A stretch of DNA of 64,000 nucleotides from Favolaschia claudopus. Taxonomy: Eukaryota; Basidiomycota; Agaricomycetes; Agaricales; Mycenaceae. Under the pieces are notes generated by a model. That model was not told where the DNA came from and made no database searches. It saw only the letters and a list, made by a program, of their open reading frames with translations. The position numbers and the translations under genes are program-made. Shown here in pieces: positions 23,039 to 36,460 of this stretch. Positions within the stretch are counted from its first letter, which is position 1. Each line of letters opens with the position of its first letter. The DNA lies in assembly GCA_037176885.1 (NCBI GenBank), contig JAWWNJ010000077.1, positions 310,001 to 374,000 on the forward strand, given 5' to 3'.

Positions 23039-23825
23039 TCTCGGAGGGCAAGGGAAAACACACGCGATGTACGAACTGTATACGATTCTTTCTGTTACGA
23101 TTTTTGCTTTGAAGAAATCGCTCGCAACGCTTAGCGTCGATCAAAGATGCGCGAACATTTCTCACCCTTGCTTGTCCTCGCCTTCAATTTGCCTTCAATG
23201 CTCTCATCGACTTGTTACTTATCGGATCCTTGATATGACGGGTAATCGGTACCGGCAGAGCCCTGTAGAGCCCCAGCGCTGTCACTAACACGAGAGCCCC
23301 AGGATATCTTTCATCCGAGACTAGTGGCGACCGAATCTGAAATACGACACCGGATTCACTATGAATGCAACTGGCGGCAATGTCCTCCGCGGCTGTTCTA
23401 TCCCTGTGTTTCTCTGTTCAGTCTCCGTCGTTTTCAAGGCCGAACCTGGAGTGGAGCTCTCCGAGACCGGAGGATTTCTTTCCGGGTGACAGTGTCTGGC
23501 CCGGTGGATAGAATATCTCTCGTTTTTGGTGGGCTTGAAGGGTCCAAAAAGACGGAGTAGCGAACAAGATATAGTTGTAAGTATACAAATTTGTAGGTTG
23601 TGGCCAACAAAAGGGTTTTCAAGTTGGAGCTGGCTTTTGAAAGAACGTGCTGGGATCAAGCTAAAACCAAACACCACAAGTCGATCAGGCGCGGATTCCA
23701 TTCTGACACGACGCGTCTTGCTTCCTTCCACTTCCTCCGCCGGTCGTTGTGCCCTCCTGTCCTTCAGTGCTGCCTTATAGCCCCCACGAAACACGTCCTT
23801 TGCCTCGCTTCACCCCCGTCGAGCC
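23039..23825. other. Intergenic region before the MLKL/TKL kinase gene
   Basis: 787 bp. No credible gene is seen. A pyrimidine-rich stretch precedes the ATG at 23826. Confidence 0.5.
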
Positions 23826-26800
23826 ATGCCTTCCACGCAGAGTCCAACTCAGAGACCTCCAATCGCTTCGTCCGAGTCCACCGCAACGCTCAGACCAGGC
23901 GTGCCCTCGCCTCAGCTCGGACGGTCTCGCGGGAGCTCTGTCTCGTCACTGCGTGCTTTGGTGACACAGACGCAAGGACAGAGTCGCGTCGACAAACTCG
24001 CCCAGGCTCAGACACCTACCCAACTCTCGCCCAGTCGGTTTCCCGACTTTATGACGCCAAACTGGGACTTGGGCGATAAAATAGTGTCCTCGTTTCGTGC
24101 TCGCTCGCGTTCTTTGTCCCAATCTCATCCCATTCTTCCCGCTATGAGTCCTACCACTACGATACCTGAGGCGCCTGCCGGCCCAGCGGAGCAGCCTGCC
24201 TCACCCCCGCCGGCTTCTTGGTGGGGACGAAATGTTCGTGACGAGAGCCTGCCTCGCCCGTGGTCGGATCCACCCAAGCGCAAAGGAACTGTCCCTTCTG
24301 AACAAACGGACAGCTGGGGACACACGAGAAAGGCAAGTCAAGAATGCTATTTTACGATCTGTTTGGATTCTGACTTGTTCTCTGCAGCGTGTTACTGCCG
24401 CCGTCACTCACGTACTGGGCACGACTCTGCCTGTTATGCATGAGACGCTAGCTTTGACATCCGAATTCCTAGATCTCGTGCCAGTTCCCGTTCCTGGGCT
24501 GCAAGTAGCCGCCAAGCTGCTTCTGAATATATGGGACAATGTTCAAGGCGTTGACGTGAGTGCTTGTCCCCATCATTCACTTTCGAACAAGATCTGAGGA
24601 TAAAAATATGTAGCTGAACAGACTTGCCTGCCTCCGTCTCACCGAGCGCTGCGCTGAGATACTTCTCTCTGTCCGCGAAGAGATCAAAGACGCCGGTGAG
24701 ATTGTCGGGAATGAGTTACAGTTACCTATCCAAAAGTTGGTCAGGTAAGCTTTTCTTTGGTCAAATGATGTGTTCTCTCTGCTGAATATCATGATTGAAC
24801 AGCTCGTTCACGCAAGTGCACAACTTTATGGTCAAGCAAGCCAATCGCCCATTCTTAAAGCGATATCTCAAGCGGGATGAGATTCTTCGTGACATCGCCG
24901 GGTGTGATAAGTCTCTTGGGGAGGCGTTGGGCATGTTCGGGGTAAATTTCTTTGCGCATTCATGACCCATGATGAACGCTGACGAACTGTCCGTCAGCTT
25001 TCCATCCAAATTCGGATTCTCAAGCAGGTACAGGCCGTCGAACTGAGCCGACAAAGTGACACTCGTGCCCTACTCGAGACGGTGTTGCGGTCTCAGCAGT
25101 CGTCTGCTCCAAACGCCCTTCAAGGTCTCGGAATCACACTGCCTGCAGACACGCCTGGTCTTCCACCCAGCTCCTCTCATAAATCGCTCGCTGCTCATCC
25201 GGAGGAACTTGATGCAGGCATCCCTTCGGCCGCAGTCCTCCCTACTATACACAATCTGCATACAAGACAGAACACCCTAGATCTTGCTCATGATACCGCC
25301 GACCTGAGAACACTCATGCGCGACGCAGTGTATCAGAATAGTGACGCGGGGATGATTCGTGTGTTGCAGGTCAGTTGATTTGTTCTCCCTCTGTACATCA
25401 AATTGATTATTGGTGCTCAACTTTCAGGTTGGACGAGAAGAGTTTCCCGAGGCGCTCAAGACTTTGCAGCGCGCACTCGAACGCGAGGGGATGGTCAATC
25501 CTCCTCCTAGTCCTGCGGTGCCACTGCTCGAAGTACCTTCAGCTCCCGCGGATAATGGGTCGCTTGGTATCGAGCGTTCGATTTCTGCATCAAGTTCTGC
25601 GACGAACACGACGGCGGCAAGTTTGAGTATGTCGGCTGGGCGCGACGTGCTTGATCGCGAGTTCATGGAAAGCGGGATTGACGCGTTACGCCGTTTGAGC
25701 CGAGGCGGCGAGATGGGCTTGCCGAGCTGGACAATCACTCGGTTCGTTTTTTAGGCAACCTGTCCCTTCCTTTTAACGAATTTAACGCGCTATGCAGGTT
25801 CGAAGTCGACCGCGATTTCAAGATTGGGATGGGATTCTTTTCAGACGTGTACCGGGGGACGTGGCGCAAACGGACGGTGGCGATCAAGGTCCTCGCCGAA
25901 TGCACTCCGCGCGACCTGTTCATCAAGGAGGTTGAGATTTGGAAGGAATTCCGGCATCCGCATGTGCTCGAGCTGTATGGCGCAAGCGGTGCAAGTGGGG
26001 AAGGGCCATGGTTCTTCGTTTGCCCATATGAGAAGTATGGGTGTCTCAGCGAGTTCCTGCGGAAGATGGCCGCCGCGAACGCGACCAGCCATGCTGATTG
26101 GGAAGGTGGTTCGCCGGGTCGGGAGAGGTTCGCGAGTTTTCCGGGGGGGTTCTCGCCGTTGAGCGGCGGCAGTGTGATTAGGAATGAAGGAGGACGCTCG
26201 CGACATCGTAGTGTGAGCGGCGACCTGCATGGGCTTCGCGCAGGAAAGGAGACAGACTTGTTACGGTTCATGCATGAGATTGCGAAGGGCATGGACTATC
26301 TGCATAGCAAAGGTGTTTTGCATGGTGACCTCAAGGTAGACTTCTTCTCACTTCGTTTCCTTTCCCGACTCATAGTTTCGACAGGCTTCCAATATCCTTG
26401 TAGACGATCGAATGCACTGCCTCGTTTCGGACTTTGGTCAGAGTGAGATGAAGTCGGAGGTGTATAGAATCAGTGGAACGGCCCCGCCTCGTGCGTATTA
26501 TCATCTGCCGCGTCCTTGACTGACTAATAACCATTGAATAGACGGTACTTTGCGCTGGCAGTCTCCAGAGCTCATGTCTGGTCACGGTCAATTGACGACC
26601 GCGATGGATGTCTACAGTTATGCGATGTGCTGTGTAGAAATTCTAACCATGGGCCGGCTTCCGTGGCCATCTTCTAGCGACGACGATGTCCGCTACTTTA
26701 TTTTGAGTGGGTCCATTTTTTGCGTGTTTTGTTCTCAATACTTACTCAATGGAACGCACTTGTGTAGAGGAAAACACTCGTCCAACCATCCCTCCCTCTC

Positions 26801-28448
26801 GTTTCAGTACACCCGGGCTTCAGGAGCTTCTCCGTGTATGCTGGCATAAAGATCCCTTTGTACGACCCTCCTTTTCGCATATCGTTAAGGATGTCAAGCA
26901 GCTCAGGAAGAGCTTCTGTGGCCCGGCTTCTAATGCAGAAGATATCCCATCACCTCGTATTCCAGACTGGCAAGAGCCAGACGATGATTTTGCGTACACT
27001 TCGAGACACTCTCCTGATATGCATCCTATCCCTCTACCCCGGGACTCTTCTAGTGAGTTCCGTTTCATTGTACAGTTGCCTGCGTCATTGAATGCACGAA
27101 TTTGCAGGCCGCGGCATCCTTCCTTTTTTCGACGGCTCGTCCCCTTTTTCAACCGCCCCCAACTCTGCCAACACATCTTTTTACACGGCACGAGATACGT
27201 CTCAGTCGTCCGACACCTCGACATTTGACGTGTCGAACCCTTTGATTCACGCATCCTTATCGTACAAAGAAGACACAGTCGCCACTCCATGCACGCACAT
27301 GACGGAAGGAGTCTTATTCACGCCATCAAGTCGGGCTTCGTCTAGTCTCCCCCCCTCGAATGTTCCCCATTTGAATTCTTCTGAGGAGGACTTGAACCAC
27401 CTGTTGCTAAGCAGCCGCGACGGAAGCGACTCGCCCGCGCCTCAAGATCATGGTATGTCTGAGTTGAGGAACGAGCGTAGGTATCGATTGTTGTTGAGTC
27501 ACGAGTTCCATCCATCATGTGCGTACCCGCGCAGCTCTTCCTTGTACAATTTCGACTTCAAACTCACTTGGCTTTCAGTGACTCTTCCGCTCTGGAGCCC
27601 TTCTCCAGTGAGCTTGGGTGCGGTGGGCTACCTGAGCAAACCGAGCGGGGCGTTTGTGACGATTTTCAACTGCTTGACGCCAGAGAAATCAGCAACAGGA
27701 GTGCTCAAGTCTATGCCTTCTGTTCTTGGGTATGGCCAGGTTACGACTGGGTATCAGCGGCAAGATAAGCGTAACGCGGCTCAGCGCGGGTTCGACGCGA
27801 TCGCTGGGCTCCTCACGTTCAAACCCAAGAGCGAGGGACCGATATCGTGAGTTGAACCCCTCTCTAGCTTGATCCTGCTGACATCCAGTAATGCTGACAG
27901 GCAAAATGTGAGCCGTCGATATTCATTCCCATTACGCACTGGACACAAGGCCGCCTATCTCTGCACCGAAACCACAATGTATCGCTATGTTGAGAACCTG
28001 GACGCACCGAAGAAATGGTTCAAGGCGAATGTTGATTCGATACTGCAGACATATGGGCCTATCCATCACGTTCAGAAGGAAGATCTGTTCTTGGTCATCG
28101 GGACGCTCAGTACACCGGATTATGGGCTGTTCGTGAGCCACAAACATCCGGATGGACAGGTACGTCGACCTTGTTCATCTTTTCTAGCTGAAACCAATTT
28201 GCTATTAATAGGCGCATTTCAATGTGTTTTCATCAGCGAAAGCCAGCCAACCATGGGGAACGTACACGACCGACACAGGCTCGGAGCTTGCGGGACCCTG
28301 TTACCACGAGCCGTCCGTCTGTAGCCCGCTTTCCGCCAGCAAGATCTCCACGAGTAACAGCACAAACAGCAACGATTGGGACACTGTTCTCGTTGCACGG
28401 CTGCGTTTCAAACCCGATGTGCTGGAGCCAACATCGCTGTCGCTGTAA
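23826..28448 (+). CDS. TKL protein kinase with MLKL-like N-terminal domain and conserved fungal C-terminal domain
   Basis: Fourteen exons: 23826-24332, 24388-24555, 24614-24744, 24803-24941, 24998-25369, 25428-25741, 25798-26335, 26385-26490, 26542-26706, 26768-27052, 27108-27518, 27579-27846, 27901-28159, 28212-28448; 1,299 residues. Residues 1-170 are disordered and Ser/Pro-rich. About 170-365 form a helical bundle like the MLKL N-terminal adaptor domain (LDLVPVPVPGLQVAAKLL, LACLRLTERCAEILLSVREE). About 543-850 are a kinase: IGMGFFSDVYRG, VAIKVL, LHGDLKASNILV, SDFG, GTLRWQSPE. All catalytic residues seem present, with an insert of about 55 residues before LLRFMHEIAKGMDYLH. After a Ser-rich linker, residues about 1045-1299 form another ordered domain (LPLWSPSPVSLGAVGYLSKP, RRYSFPLRTGHKAAYLC, KEDLFLVIGTL, FVSHKHPDGQAHFNVF). 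I believe it recurs in mushroom kinases but cannot name it. Intron 24333-24387 starts GCAAGT. A role in cell death or non-self response is inference. Confidence 0.85.
24333..24387 (+). other. GC-AG intron in the MLKL/TKL kinase gene
   Basis: Preceded by AAG and starts GCAAGT. A GT two bases in would shift the frame of the next exon. Ends CTGCAG. Confidence 0.85.
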
Positions 28449-28759
28449 TGAATATCATGAAGGAGCATAAATCAATTGTACTTGTATCACGCCCCTCTCA
28501 CTTGCATTGTTTGTTTTACTACTAGCATTCACCACTCACATTTGTATCCACATCACAATCCCCACCACAATCGCAATATTAGAATACACGTTGTCCTAAC
28601 CACATAGTTACAATAATACAGAATTTGCATTTGCCCTTGTATTTCCAAGGTTAGGACTCACTTGAGATCTGTTCCACGGTCGATAACGACCTTTAACGAG
28701 ACTCATTTCAATACCACCCATCCATTCACGAAGCAACAGACGAGCCCAATGTATCTCCC
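28449..28759. other. Convergent 3' region, kinase / hydrolase
   Basis: 311 bp between stop codons, AT-richer than its flanks. Nothing else is visible. Confidence 0.5.
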
Positions 28760-29581
28760 CTACACCGACTCCTTCGCAAGTATTTCCGTCAGCTCTTCGA
28801 CATGGCTCAAGAACGGGCTATGTCCACTCTTCAACTCATAGATTTCCCAGAGATCCTTTCCGTGCGCCTGTACTCTTTCCAGCATCCGCTGCTGTTCGTC
28901 CCGAGTGAACACGCGATCAGCCTTGCAAAAGATGTACATCTTCTGAACGTCTGAATTCCAGCATACGTCGGTCGCTGGTGCCGTAATGAAATGTGCGGAC
29001 ATGGGTTCAAGTTTCGAGACCCAATGTGCAGCTTGGTCTTCAGCTAGATCGTGATATAAGGTTTCGGTAGCTTTGGAATTGACGTGGAAAATGCTGAAGG
29101 CTTCCTGGAACTCTCGATGAAAACTAAAAACAGGTCAAGGTAGTACAACCTACATCTGGCTGCAACCACTGGCCTGGCGGGATGCCCGCACCAGCCATGA
29201 GCTGGCCAACGCTCTCGCCTTCGAGAGGAACAAGGGCGGACAGAAAGATGACTTTGAGTATTCCTCCTTTCTGGCCCGCCTTTGCTCTCGCCTTGGCTTC
29301 GAGATCAACGACACTCTGGGAGCCAGGAACACCGCCGTATGAATGGCAAAGAAGAATGACGTGCTTTTGTTGGTCGTTGATGAGGCTTTCTAGTGAGCGA
29401 CGAAGATTTGCGGCGTCGGCGTTGACAAGTGCTGTGGGTGCAAGTGCGCCAACGGTAGGATGTGAGATGCGTTCTACAGGATAGCCCTTGGCTTGTAGAG
29501 CATCGGAAAGCGCTTCGAAATGAGAAGGAGTGTGAAATACACCAGGGACGAGGACAATCGGGGTTTTGTGGTAGATGCCAT
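28760..29581 (-). CDS. Alpha/beta hydrolase (esterase-like) with an apparent 1-base frameshift near the start
   Basis: Two exons: 29154-29581 and 28760-29104. The fold is plain: IVLVPGVFHTPSHFEAL, the nucleophile elbow CHSYGGVPGS with the catalytic serine, and GHSPFLSHVEEL with the catalytic histidine near the C-terminus. Homologues are small intracellular serine hydrolases of unknown substrate. The body frame has no ATG and meets a stop just upstream. ATG 29581 begins MASTTKP, which looks like the usual start, but is one base out of frame. The break lies at the C-run 29559-29563, only about 20 bases after the ATG and too close for an intron. Either one base is missing from the sequence or the gene is newly broken. 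The remaining 250 residues look intact. Confidence 0.75.
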
Positions 29582-29971
29582 TAGCTAGGTCGGTCGGGCT
29601 TCACTTGTGCTTTGGATTCCTGGAAGTTTGGAAGCTGTTGACTGTCCGATTTGAAGCGGATTTGATTTCCATTTCAGAGCAATTTCAGAGCACAACCAGG
29701 GGGTTTCGATTACTTATTGGCTTTTAAAGTCGGAAAAAATCAGTACACAGAGTATCGCTTACACTTCAGCGAGGTGATTTCCGCGCTATGTTTACCCACA
29801 GAAGCGCCCAGCATAAAAGAGTAAAGCAAAAGTACAAGTCGAAATTTGGCGGTATCCATATTTGGACATGGTCCGTGCACAACCCTAAGGTTAGGGTCAG
29901 CGATTCGAGTCAAAGTCGGCAGAAAGACAACAAAGAGACAGAGAAACTGCTCTTGCAACTTACCTGGGGCC
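29582..29971. promoter_or_regulatory. Divergent promoter, hydrolase / ESA1
   Basis: 390 bp between divergent starts. No gene-like frame is convincing. Confidence 0.5.
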
Positions 29972-31821
<1,850 letters not shown>

Positions 31822-31924
31822 GATGGTTGTAATCTACACGTTGAGTACAAAGGGGCACAATATTAAAGACAATGATTCTTCTACCGTTCTTTCTATTTGG
31901 CTTTGCTTCGGCTTTTTCGTTCAT

Positions 31925-32698
31925 TCATTTAGTTTCAGCGGCATGGGAAGGATTCTTCGTCCGTCTCCTGACCGTGATCCCCTCGTCCACGTCTGTCAAC
32001 TTGTCGTCGAGAGCGGGCAGAGGTTTGCGAGTGACTGTGGGAGACGGGGGTCTCGAAGCAGCAGGCGAGAAGACGCCAACGCCCGAGAGCCGTAATCCAC
32101 TTTCTTCAGATGTGAAGTACGCGTCAGGATGGGAAACGGGTGTGGATATGCTGAGGCCCATGAGCGTGTCGGTGCTGCTGCTACCACTGAATTCGGATTT
32201 ATTCGATAAGATTGTTGTTTTGGATTGGCGCAGACTCTCGTTCGGATCGAGAAGGGTTTCAGAGTCGGTTGAAGCGACGAGAGAAGCAGCAGGGGAGTCG
32301 GGGGAAGGCGTGCCTGGTGCCCGCTGAACGTGTACGATTGGCACTTTGTTGTGAATGGTTTCTTTATCGCTGGTAGACGCTTTCACGTCGTCAATAACGC
32401 CAAGAGTGCGTGCGATGCCATATGAAGCAAGATCCTGCAATAGAAAAGAATCAGTTTCGCATTCTGTACGCTGTACGTCGAGATATGATCCAGCCGCGCA
32501 GACAGACAGACGTACGAGAAGGGTGAGGATAACGAGAGGCATCATGAGCAATATGGCAAGGACGCGGGAGGTGTAGGCGATACGAGAGACCCAGGAATTA
32601 GGGTGATCTGTCCAATTCCATAGATAGTCGATGTAGAAATTCCAAAGCAGTCGCGGCATCGCCGCCACGTTCAATGAGGAGGAGGAGGACATGTCCAT
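31925..32698 (-). CDS. Small membrane protein of unknown function
   Basis: One frame of 257 codons, or two exons (32516-32698, 31925-32434) giving 230 residues if the 81-nt segment 32435-32515 is an intron. That segment starts GTACGT, ends TTGCAG and has no in-frame stop, so both forms keep the frame. The N-terminal 60 residues hold an aromatic-rich stretch and one strong membrane helix (VLAILLMMPLVILTLL). The rest is polar, Ser/Thr/Pro-rich and probably disordered. I do not recognise the family; similar short proteins are common in mushroom genomes. Its stop is 104 bp from the convergent ESA1 stop. Confidence 0.65.
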   Translation of the reverse strand: MDMSSSSSLNVAAMPRLLWNFYIDYLWNWTDHPNSWVSRIAYTSRVLAILLMMPLVILTLLVRLSVCAAGSYLDVQRTECETDSFLLQDLASYGIARTLGVIDDVKASTSDKETIHNKVPIVHVQRAPGTPSPDSPAASLVASTDSETLLDPNESLRQSKTTILSNKSEFSGSSSTDTLMGLSISTPVSHPDAYFTSEESGLRLSGVGVFSPAASRPPSPTVTRKPLPALDDKLTDVDEGITVRRRTKNPSHAAETK

Positions 32699-33186
32699 CG
32701 AGCTCAGAGTGCTAAGATGGTTAACGCCAACCCTAATCTATTCAAATTTGAGCGTGATAAAGACTATGCTTTCTAGATAAAACACAATTCAACAACGGTG
32801 TTTCCTCTTTTCGGGAATTTCACTCACTCTCAAGATCGATGGTGTAGAAAAGACCATTTCAAGTCGATTACATGGTATACAAAAAACTAGTAGCAAGTCT
32901 AACAACAATGGTCTGGATTCCTAGAAATTCCGTCCCATCCGAGTAAAAAGGATACATGGTAGTAGGTAGATAGAGTGTGAGTATAGCGCAGAGTTGATGG
33001 AAACACAGCAAGGGGCGACACAAAGTACTTGGCAAGCGAGCACGTATTAAGACCAGAGAGGGGCACGAACCGGAGGAGGACAAGAGCGAGCGATGGAAGG
33101 CGAGGGCGAAAGTAACGGGGGAGGATAACGCGGAGAAGGAATCATACTACCAACACGAGCGCAGCAACATCAAGTTGCTTGCAAAA
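32699..33186. other. Intergenic region between two minus-strand genes
   Basis: 488 bp. It contains the promoter of the small membrane-protein gene's upstream side and the 3' region of the CSL gene. No coding frame is supported. Confidence 0.5.
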
Positions 33187-36100
33187 TCATGGATAGTACA
33201 CATTCGACGGGAACACGACGCCATCCGACCGTATCAAAATCAGCGGCCGGCGCTTCGCCGTCTGCGTATCGGGCGGCAGACATCCCAACACCTCGTTACA
33301 CCGCACCTCGACGAACGGCGACGGGTCGGCACCAAAGAACACGTTCACGGGGTCAGTCTTGGAGAAGTTCTCCCCGTACACAGTGAGCATCTTGGACGCG
33401 TGCGGATTCGGCTTCGGCAAGCCGCCGCGCGCGTTCGCTGCGTGGTGTTTCGGTGCCTCTGCCGCACGATCGGGAGGAAGGTATTTGACCAATGCGGGGA
33501 AGGGCGTGATAGGCTTTGAGGGGACGGGGAAGGCTCCCGGCGCATTTTGGTTGTCAAACAGCACCGGTGGGATGTAGAAGTTGTACCGAACTTGGTCTGC
33601 ACAAAAAAATAAACTCAACATCGCGACGCAACAGCAGAGAAAAAAAAACCAACCGGTCCCAACAATCGTCCAAACGCTCGTCTCCCCGATATCAACCTGC
33701 CACAACGACCCCGAGGCGACCCCCGAATCGCTCCCCGACCCCCTCCTCGACGAAACCGACCCCGCCGAACTCGGCCTCCTCCTCGCCTTACTCACATTCT
33801 TGTTAATCCCCGCACTCATCCCCCCAGCACTCGTCGACCCCCTCTTCTTTTTCACCCTCCCCCCATCATTCGACAAAAAGTCCGGACTCGCAGAAGGCGA
33901 CGTCGGTGCGCTCCCCGTCGACCCATGGAAATACTCGCTGCCCCCAGCCGACGCCGGCCCAGAAGACAGCGGCGACGCAGGCATCGGCGGCGAGTTCGAG
34001 CCACCGTTGCCCATGCCGTTCCACTGTCGGCCGTCGATAGGGCGGTAGGTGTTGACCTTCTCGCCCATGCACGAGAGGAAGGCGCCCGAGATGCCTGGAG
34101 TGCCGGGTTCCGGCATCGATCGTGCGCTGTCGTACACCTCGAATGCGATTTTGTGCAGCTGCGAGACAGGGTCGCCGCAGACCTCGGCTGGGGCGCAGTA
34201 GTGGTCCGCGACACCTTTGGCGCCTTCCTGGAGCCCGCCGCCGACGACCGTGGTCTGGTGGTCGACTTTACGGATGATGAGGACAGGGCTGACGACGCCG
34301 GAGGTGAGGCATTGGAGAACCACGGTCTGATTGTAGTAGATCGGGATCTGCGACCCGTTGTTGGAGAAGGAGATGGCGTTTGGTGGAGGCGAAGGGTAGT
34401 CAGCTTGAGGAGGGGGCGGTGGTGGTGCGTCGATGCCTCCAGCGGGCTTGTTCACATCGACAATGTACATGACGAACGGATCTGCGTTTGAAGGTTAATA
34501 ATTCATGCAACAATTTCAATCCAACACGACGCACCCCAGCTCGCAGTGCGAGCAATGAAAGACGGCGTCGTCGACCGACTTCGCTGGTCAAGCCCCATGA
34601 GAGGAGCACCATCGGAACCCTTGAACGACGATCCTGACCCGGACACACAAAGGTACTTCGTCGACACTGTCTGCGATCGCAAGCGATGGAACAGCGAAAT
34701 CGTCGAACCATGGTTAATGCACACTGCGTTGCAATGTCAACACAGTCCATCGAGGTCGGTTATTTCTATAACAAATACTCACGCTCGAGGTTCTTGGCAC
34801 TTTGCCGCTTCTTGCTGGGCTTGCTGATCACCTTAATGGGGCGGCTCGGGAACGTGCCAATGACGCGCTCGGGCTCGTCTTCGGTTGCCGGAGCGGTAAT
34901 CTTGACGAGCGCCTCGACTTTTTTCTTCTTCTCGTCGACGTCGGAGATGAAGAGCTGCTTGCCGACGCAGCGGCCGGTGTAGGTCGTGCCTGTGGGCGGG
35001 TCGCTCACATCGAACGACTTGCCGGAGGAGCCAGTCCATTCGATGGAGCCTTCTTGGGGGGTGGGTTCGCCGGAGATGGAGATGACCACGCGTGGCGGGG
35101 AGAGCTTGGGCTCGTCGCCACGGCGGACGACTTCTGTCCACCAAGAGTTGCCAATCATGATGGCAGTGGGAGGGGGGCAGAGGAATCTATACAACAAAAA
35201 AAGCGAACGCGCATCTCATCTCAGCTTGATTCCATAGATAGATACAACAAGAAGAAAGATGGCAGACTCACCGTTTTTCCGTGCCATACGATTTTTGTGC
35301 AACCTTGCTCGACATCACGATCACAGTGCGCTCACCAAACGCGAGACGATTTGGGGTGCGGATGTATTGTTCGAGATATGGCCTAGAATAAACTATGTTC
35401 AGCCGACGAATGAGCGTGTATGATGCGCGCGAGACGCATACCTGATGTAACTGTGCAGGTCAGTTGAACTGCCCAGGGGACGCGCGGGCTGGAGGTTCAT
35501 CTCGCGCAAAGTGTTGTCGACATCGGCCATACCGGAACGCATATCCGGAGCCATGTAATGGGGCATCGATTCGTCGTAAGACTCATGACGATAGCCGGAA
35601 TGAGTCGCGTTGGGAGCGACGCTGCGGAGGAGATCGCCACCGGAAAGATGACTTGAAGGCGGTGGGGGGTTGAAGCGATTGTCCGGGGAGAAACGCGGGG
35701 GGAGTCGGTCCTGGAAGTGGGGCAACGAGTTGCTCGAGGAGAACGAGTAGTCCTCGCCGCCGAATTCGGAGGGGTAGTTGCCAGAGGGAACGGTGGGAGG
35801 GAGGCGACGGTCTGAACTCAGATCTGAGTAGTTTGGGGGGTAGTCTTTGTTTGAGAACGGGGAAGGGTGGTGGATGCCACTGACGGGGTCGGAGGGTGAA
35901 AGTGGTGAGACTTTTCCGCCGCTGCTGTACGAGGAAATATCGTACGGATTGGGATTGGAGGGATAGGACGCGTCACTGAAAGGTGGGGGGTAACCAATGG
36001 GATCACCGTTGATGCCGTAGCGCGGGGGGCCGAGAGAAGAGGATGAGGAAGCGTTTGTGCGATAGCCTGAGCCAAAACCATGGCCTTTGGGTGAATGTTA

Positions 36101-36460
36101 GATGCTTTAGAGACTGAGAACGAAGGGATACTGACCTTCTGGGGCGTCAAAAGGCGGCAAAGAGTGGTGGTTGCCATTTGGTTGGTCAGGATGAGCGCTG
36201 TACGGCTGATCAAGGTCGGACTGGGCATAGATGCCATGGTGGTAGTCCAGAGACATTTTGCGGTCGCGTGGGGGAGCAGAGGAAGGGTTGAGGATGTCTG
36301 CGAGGTCCCAGCGGTTGAGGTCGTTTGACTGTCGCGACGCGGGGGAAGTTTGCATCGCGGAACTGGAAGAGTCGTCTAATGAAGTGGTAAGAAGAAAGAA
36401 AGAGTTGGTATTAGAAAGCACGTTACCCTGCTGGTGGAGGAGCTTGGAGAGTGTCCGCAT
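33187..36460 (-). CDS. CSL (CBF1/Su(H)/LAG-1 type) transcription factor
   Basis: Eight exons: 36427-36460, 36136-36375, 35442-36084, 35272-35382, 34783-35186, 34535-34723, 33654-34481, 33187-33596; 952 residues. CSL proteins bind GTGGGAA-type DNA. In fungi they act without Notch in adhesion, cell cycle and lipid genes. A Pro/Ser-rich disordered N-terminus of about 300 residues is followed by the LAG1-type DNA-binding Rel-homology domain (SKVAQKSYGTEKRFLCPPPT). The beta-trefoil domain includes LCINHGSTISLFHRLRSQTV, KYLCV and YNQTVVLQCLTSG. It is broken by a low-complexity insert of over 100 residues (Gly/Ser-rich, with KKKRG and KARRR clusters) before ETSVWTIVGTDQVRYNFYIP. A C-terminal IPT-like domain ends the protein. 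The long N-terminus and insert suggest the fungal F2 subclass, which I infer from size. Confidence 0.92.

Noticed and set aside
24081..24332. Pro/Ser-rich start of the kinase as a separate small gene
   Set aside because: The exon joins in phase, through a GC donor, to the MLKL-like domain and has no stop of its own.
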